A stretch of 64,000 nucleotides of DNA from Lophium mytilinum (lineage: Eukaryota; Ascomycota; Dothideomycetes; Mytilinidiales; Mytilinidiaceae), in NCBI GenBank assembly GCA_010093605.1, contig MU004181.1, positions 2,572,215-2,636,214 of the forward strand, written 5' to 3'. A model generated the notes under the pieces. That model saw nothing but the letters and a program-made list of their open reading frames with translations. It was not told the origin of the DNA and ran no database searches. Position numbers and translations under genes: made by a program. The stretch's first letter is position 1, and each line of letters starts with the position of its first letter. Shown here one piece after another: positions 60,501 through 64,000 of this stretch.

Positions 60501-63500
60501 ATGAGGATGCTGGTCTGCAGGTCCCTTGCCCTCTCCTCGCGAGGGGCAAGGCCGCGGTTATGCACTTTTTCTTCAGCGCCGCTCCGCCGTGAGACGCCGT
60601 CATCGCCCATCCCACTCTCCGCCGCCCACTGCGCCCGCGTACGACAATTTTCCAGCACGCTGCCCAGCATGACGGCCACCAAGATCGATGGCAAGGCCAT
60701 TGCGCAGAGCATCCGGACGCGCCTGGGCGCTGAGATCCAGAAGCGCCAGGAGACCAATCCTAGGTACAAGCCGTCGTTGAGAATCATGCAAGGTTTGTCT
60801 TCTTGTACCTTTTAGCATGGTGAATTTTTTGCTAACGAATTCGATTTAGTTGGGACCAGAGAGGATTCCAGTGAGTGCTGCGAGATAAAAGCAGTATGAT
60901 GAGTTCGTTGTTGACTCCCACAGGCACTTATGTGAAAATGAAACTGAAGGCTGCTGAAGAGGTTTGCTCTACGCCCCAAGACCCAATCATCCAATACTGA
61001 CCACAAGATCCAGGCCAACATCGAATGCAAGCTCGTCTCCTTCCCCGAAGAAACGAGCGAGGCAGAGCTCCTCCAGCAGCTCACCGAATTCAACAACGAC
61101 CCCACCATACACGGCATCCTCGTCCAGCTTCCTCTCCCAAAACACATCTCCGAACACGCTATTACCTCAGCAGTTGCAGACGAGAAGGACGTAGATGGCT
61201 TCGGCATTGCAAACATCGGAGAGCTTGCGAAGCGCGGGGGCCACCCTCTGTTCACACCATGCACGCCGAAAGGTGTCATGGTGCTGCTAGAAGAGAGCGG
61301 AGTCGACGTCAAGGGAAAGAGCGCCGTGGTGCTTGGAAGAAGCGACATTGTTGGCAGCCCGGTCAGCTACCTGCTGAAAAATGCAGACGCCACGGTCACG
61401 GTGTGCCATTCCCGGACCCAAAATCTAAAGGAGGTGGTGAAGCAGGCGGACATCGTGGTCGCGGCTATCGGACAACCAGAGCTTGTCAAAGGAGATTGGC
61501 TTAAGCCTGGAGCCGTGGTCATTGACGTTGGCACAAACTACATCAAAGACCCGTCGAAAAAGTCTGGCCAGCGGTGTGTCGGAGACGTGGACTACCAGTC
61601 CGCTGTCGAGGTCGCCTCGCAAATCACTCCAGTTCCTGGAGGGGTTGGCCCAATGACAGTAGCCATGCTTCTCCAGAACGTCGTCAACTCGACTGATGCG
61701 TACTTCGAAAGACAGAAGCAGCGTCACGTTACTGCATTGCCTTTGAAGCTCCTCGACCCGGTCCCCTCAGACATTGCGATCTCCCGAGCTCAACATCCCA
61801 AGTTCATCACAAACGTTGCCCATGAAATAGGCGTCTTGAATCACGAATTAGAGCCTTACGGTGCGTACAAAGCCAAGGTGGATCTCTCTCTTTTGAAGAG
61901 GCTTGAGCACCGCCAAAATGGACGCTACATTCTAATCGCCGGTATCACCCCAACACCCCTTGGCGAGGGCAAATCGACCACCACCGTTGGCCTTACACAA
62001 GCTCTATCAGCTCACCTGGATCGGCTAGCATTTGCAAATGTGCGACAGCCCAGTCAAGGTCCGACTTTCGGTATCAAAGGAGGTGCCGCTGGTGGAGGAT
62101 ACAGTCAAGTCATTCCCATGGACGAATTCAATCTCCATCTGACTGGCGACATTCATGCTATCACTGCCGCAAACAACCTGCTAGCTGCTGCTATCGAAAC
62201 AAGAATGTTCCACGAGAACACGCAAAAAGATGCTGCGTTGTACAAGAGATTAGTCCCCACCAAGAAGGGGAAGAGGCAGTTTGCCAACGTAATGTTCAGA
62301 AGACTGAAGAAGCTCGGCATAGAGAAGACAGACCCAAACAGCCTCACTGAAGACGAGATCCATCGATTCGCAAGGTTGGACATTGATCCAGATACTATCA
62401 CTTGGAGGCGCGTTCTGGACGTAAACGACAGACATCTGAGGGGAATCACTATTGGCCAAGCGTCGACAGAGAAGGGCCACACCCGAGAAACCGGATTCGA
62501 CATCTCTGTGGCTAGCGAGTGCATGGCGGTGTTGGCCCTCAGCAACTCGTTGGCCGATATGCGAGAACGGCTTGGCCGCATGGTAGTCGCAAGCTCCCGG
62601 AGTGGTGATCCGGTGACTTGCGACGATATTGGTGCCGGTGGTGCACTCGCGGCTCTAATGAAAGATGCTATTAAGCCCAACCTCATGCAGACACTTGAAG
62701 GGACGCCAGTGTTCGTTCACGCAGGTCCTTTCGCAAACATCAGCATCGGCGCATCTTCAGTACTAGCAGACAAGCTCGCTCTAAAGCTTGCTGGAACAGA
62801 GCCCGACGAAAACCATGAAGAGAAGACCGGCTTTGTTGTGACCGAGGCAGGTTTCGATTTCACCATGGGTGGTGAGCGTTTCTTCAACATCAAGTGCCGT
62901 TCTTCTGGCCTTGTTCCCGACACTGTTGTCATTGTCGCGACCGTCCGCGCCCTCAAGGTCCACGGCGGAGGACCAGACATCGCACCTGGAGCGCAACTCC
63001 AAGAAGTCTACCGCACCGAGAACATTGACCTCCTCCGCAAGGGCTGTGTCAACCTCAAGAAGCACATAGAAAATGCCAGGCAATTTGGAATTCCCGTCGT
63101 GGTGGCTATAAACCGCTTCTCCACCGACACAGAAGCCGAGATCGCTGTCATCAAGGAAGAAGCCATCGCAGCCGGCGCTGAAGACGCTATCCCCGCAAAC
63201 CACTGGGCAGAAGGTGGCAAAGGAGCCATCGACCTCGCCAAGGGAGTCATCGCTGCATCCTCCAAGCCCAAGGACTTCAAATTGCTCTATGATCTCGATG
63301 GCACTGTGCAAGAGCGCATCGAGAAGATCGGAAAGCTCATGTATGGCGCTGATAAGGTTGAATTCTCCGAGCTTGCGCAGAAGAAAGTCGACACATACGC
63401 CAAACAAGGCCTCAGCAACCTCCCCATCTGCATTGCAAAGACACAGTACTCCCTCTCACACGACCCAACGCTCAAAGGTGCGCCAACTGGCTTCACTGTA

Positions 63501-63650
63501 CCCATCCGCGACGTTCGCATGGCAGCTGGAGCGGGCTATCTGTATGCTCTCGCCGCTGATATCCAGACAATTCCTGGCTTGCCCACTGCGCCGGGGTATC
63601 TGAACGTAGATTTAGACACGGAGACAGGCGAGATTGATGGGCTATTCTAG
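60501..63650 (+). CDS. C1-tetrahydrofolate synthase, trifunctional, mitochondrial-type
   Basis: Four exons, 60501-60792, 60850-60870, 60924-60961 and 61014-63650, give 995 residues. The protein joins methylene-THF dehydrogenase, methenyl-THF cyclohydrolase and formyl-THF synthetase, supplying one-carbon units for purines, thymidylate and formyl-Met. Residues 1-56 are Arg/Ser-rich without acids, a mitochondrial presequence. Met 57 (60669) begins [16 protein letters not shown], where the cytosolic enzyme would start. The dehydrogenase part has [12 protein letters not shown] (Tyr and Lys of the active site), [30 protein letters not shown] and [15 protein letters not shown]. The synthetase part (about 375-995) has the ATP loop [47 protein letters not shown] and [13 protein letters not shown]. 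The second exon is 21 nt. The last intron offers two in-frame acceptors six bases apart (61007 and 61013). Yeasts have separate mitochondrial and cytosolic genes (MIS1, ADE3). Confidence 0.96.
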
Positions 63651-64000
63651 GGTCGAGGCAAGTGAAAGGTTTGACGGGTATCGGCATTGAAACGCGCATT
63701 CAACTGCTTTCGCGGCTTCTTCAACATTAGCATGGGCGAATAGGGTATTGGGATACCCCACCTCCAGTACAGGAGGGTCAGCATATACCAGGAATGGGCA
63801 TTTCCAAGCGCCAAGGGGCCTTCAACGGGCATGGCGCTGTAGTAACTAGGGACGAAAATGGGACGCGAGGATCAGACTTGTTGAATAGAACAAACCACAA
63901 GCTTGCGTGGCTCGTCTACGTTTCGAAATGCAGTGAGGAACCCCCGGCAGTGGCAGATGGTGGACAAGAGATGCGTTGCGTCAACCCAACCAATCACAGC
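63651..64000. other. 3' flank to the window edge
   Basis: This is sequence after the C1-THF synthase stop codon. No gene or repeat is recognised. Confidence 0.5.

Overview
The window is nuclear DNA of a filamentous ascomycete (Pezizomycotina). The evidence is short GT-AG introns of about 50-60 nt with CTAAC/CTGAC-type branch points, fungus-specific families (TOK1 potassium channel, DUF3433 membrane protein, Ser/Thr-rich GPI-anchored chitinase, regulated neutral trehalase) and moderately GC-rich coding DNA. A Dothideomycete is plausible, but the class cannot be fixed from this sequence alone. No prokaryotic, organellar, rRNA or tRNA sequence was recognised. All exon models were built by hand from splice sites and reading phase; every multi-exon model given closes to a whole number of codons.

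Layout, left to right. 1-80: possible tail of a membrane-protein gene. 507-3130 (-): MFS transporter, six exons. 3131-6830: non-coding, with an inverted repeat around an AT-rich core. 6831-11686 (+): very large GH18 chitinase with a CBM18 module, a Ser/Thr stalk and a GPI-type tail. 13311-16088 (+): disordered/coiled-coil protein with unresolved start. 17168-18464 (+): fructosamine/ketosamine-3-kinase. 19225-20223 (+): SDR-fold protein without the usual Tyr-x-x-x-Lys. 21139-23021 (+): secreted GH5 glucanase with X2/CBM46-like modules. 23579-26379 (+): DUF3433 membrane protein. 27540-29467 (-): divergent Ded1-type DEAD-box helicase.

From 29.5 to 39.66 kb there is a 10-kb gene desert with decayed, diverged tandem repeats. 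Then come 39664-41829 (+) TOK-type K+ channel, 42757-43593 (+) single-pass membrane protein, 44137-45652 (-) conserved fungal protein of unknown function, 4 kb without a convincing gene, 49611-50357 (+) small two-exon orphan, 51465-53849 (+) neutral trehalase with a GC-AG intron, 55298-57155 (-) NADP-isocitrate dehydrogenase with an 11-nt microexon, 58171-59479 (-) membrane-anchored histidine-phosphatase-fold protein, and 60501-63650 (+) C1-tetrahydrofolate synthase with a 21-nt microexon.

The genes form no obvious biosynthetic cluster. Loose themes are the cell wall and polysaccharides (chitinase, GH5), carbon reserve and stress (trehalase, fructosamine kinase), and NADPH/one-carbon metabolism (isocitrate dehydrogenase and C1-THF synthase, both with a mitochondrial presequence followed by a well-placed internal Met that could give a second, non-mitochondrial form). 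The less ordinary observations are the intron-split repeat stalk of the chitinase, the bacterial-looking module architecture of the GH5 enzyme, the SDR without a catalytic dyad, the GC-AG intron, the microexons, and the decayed repeat array in the gene desert.
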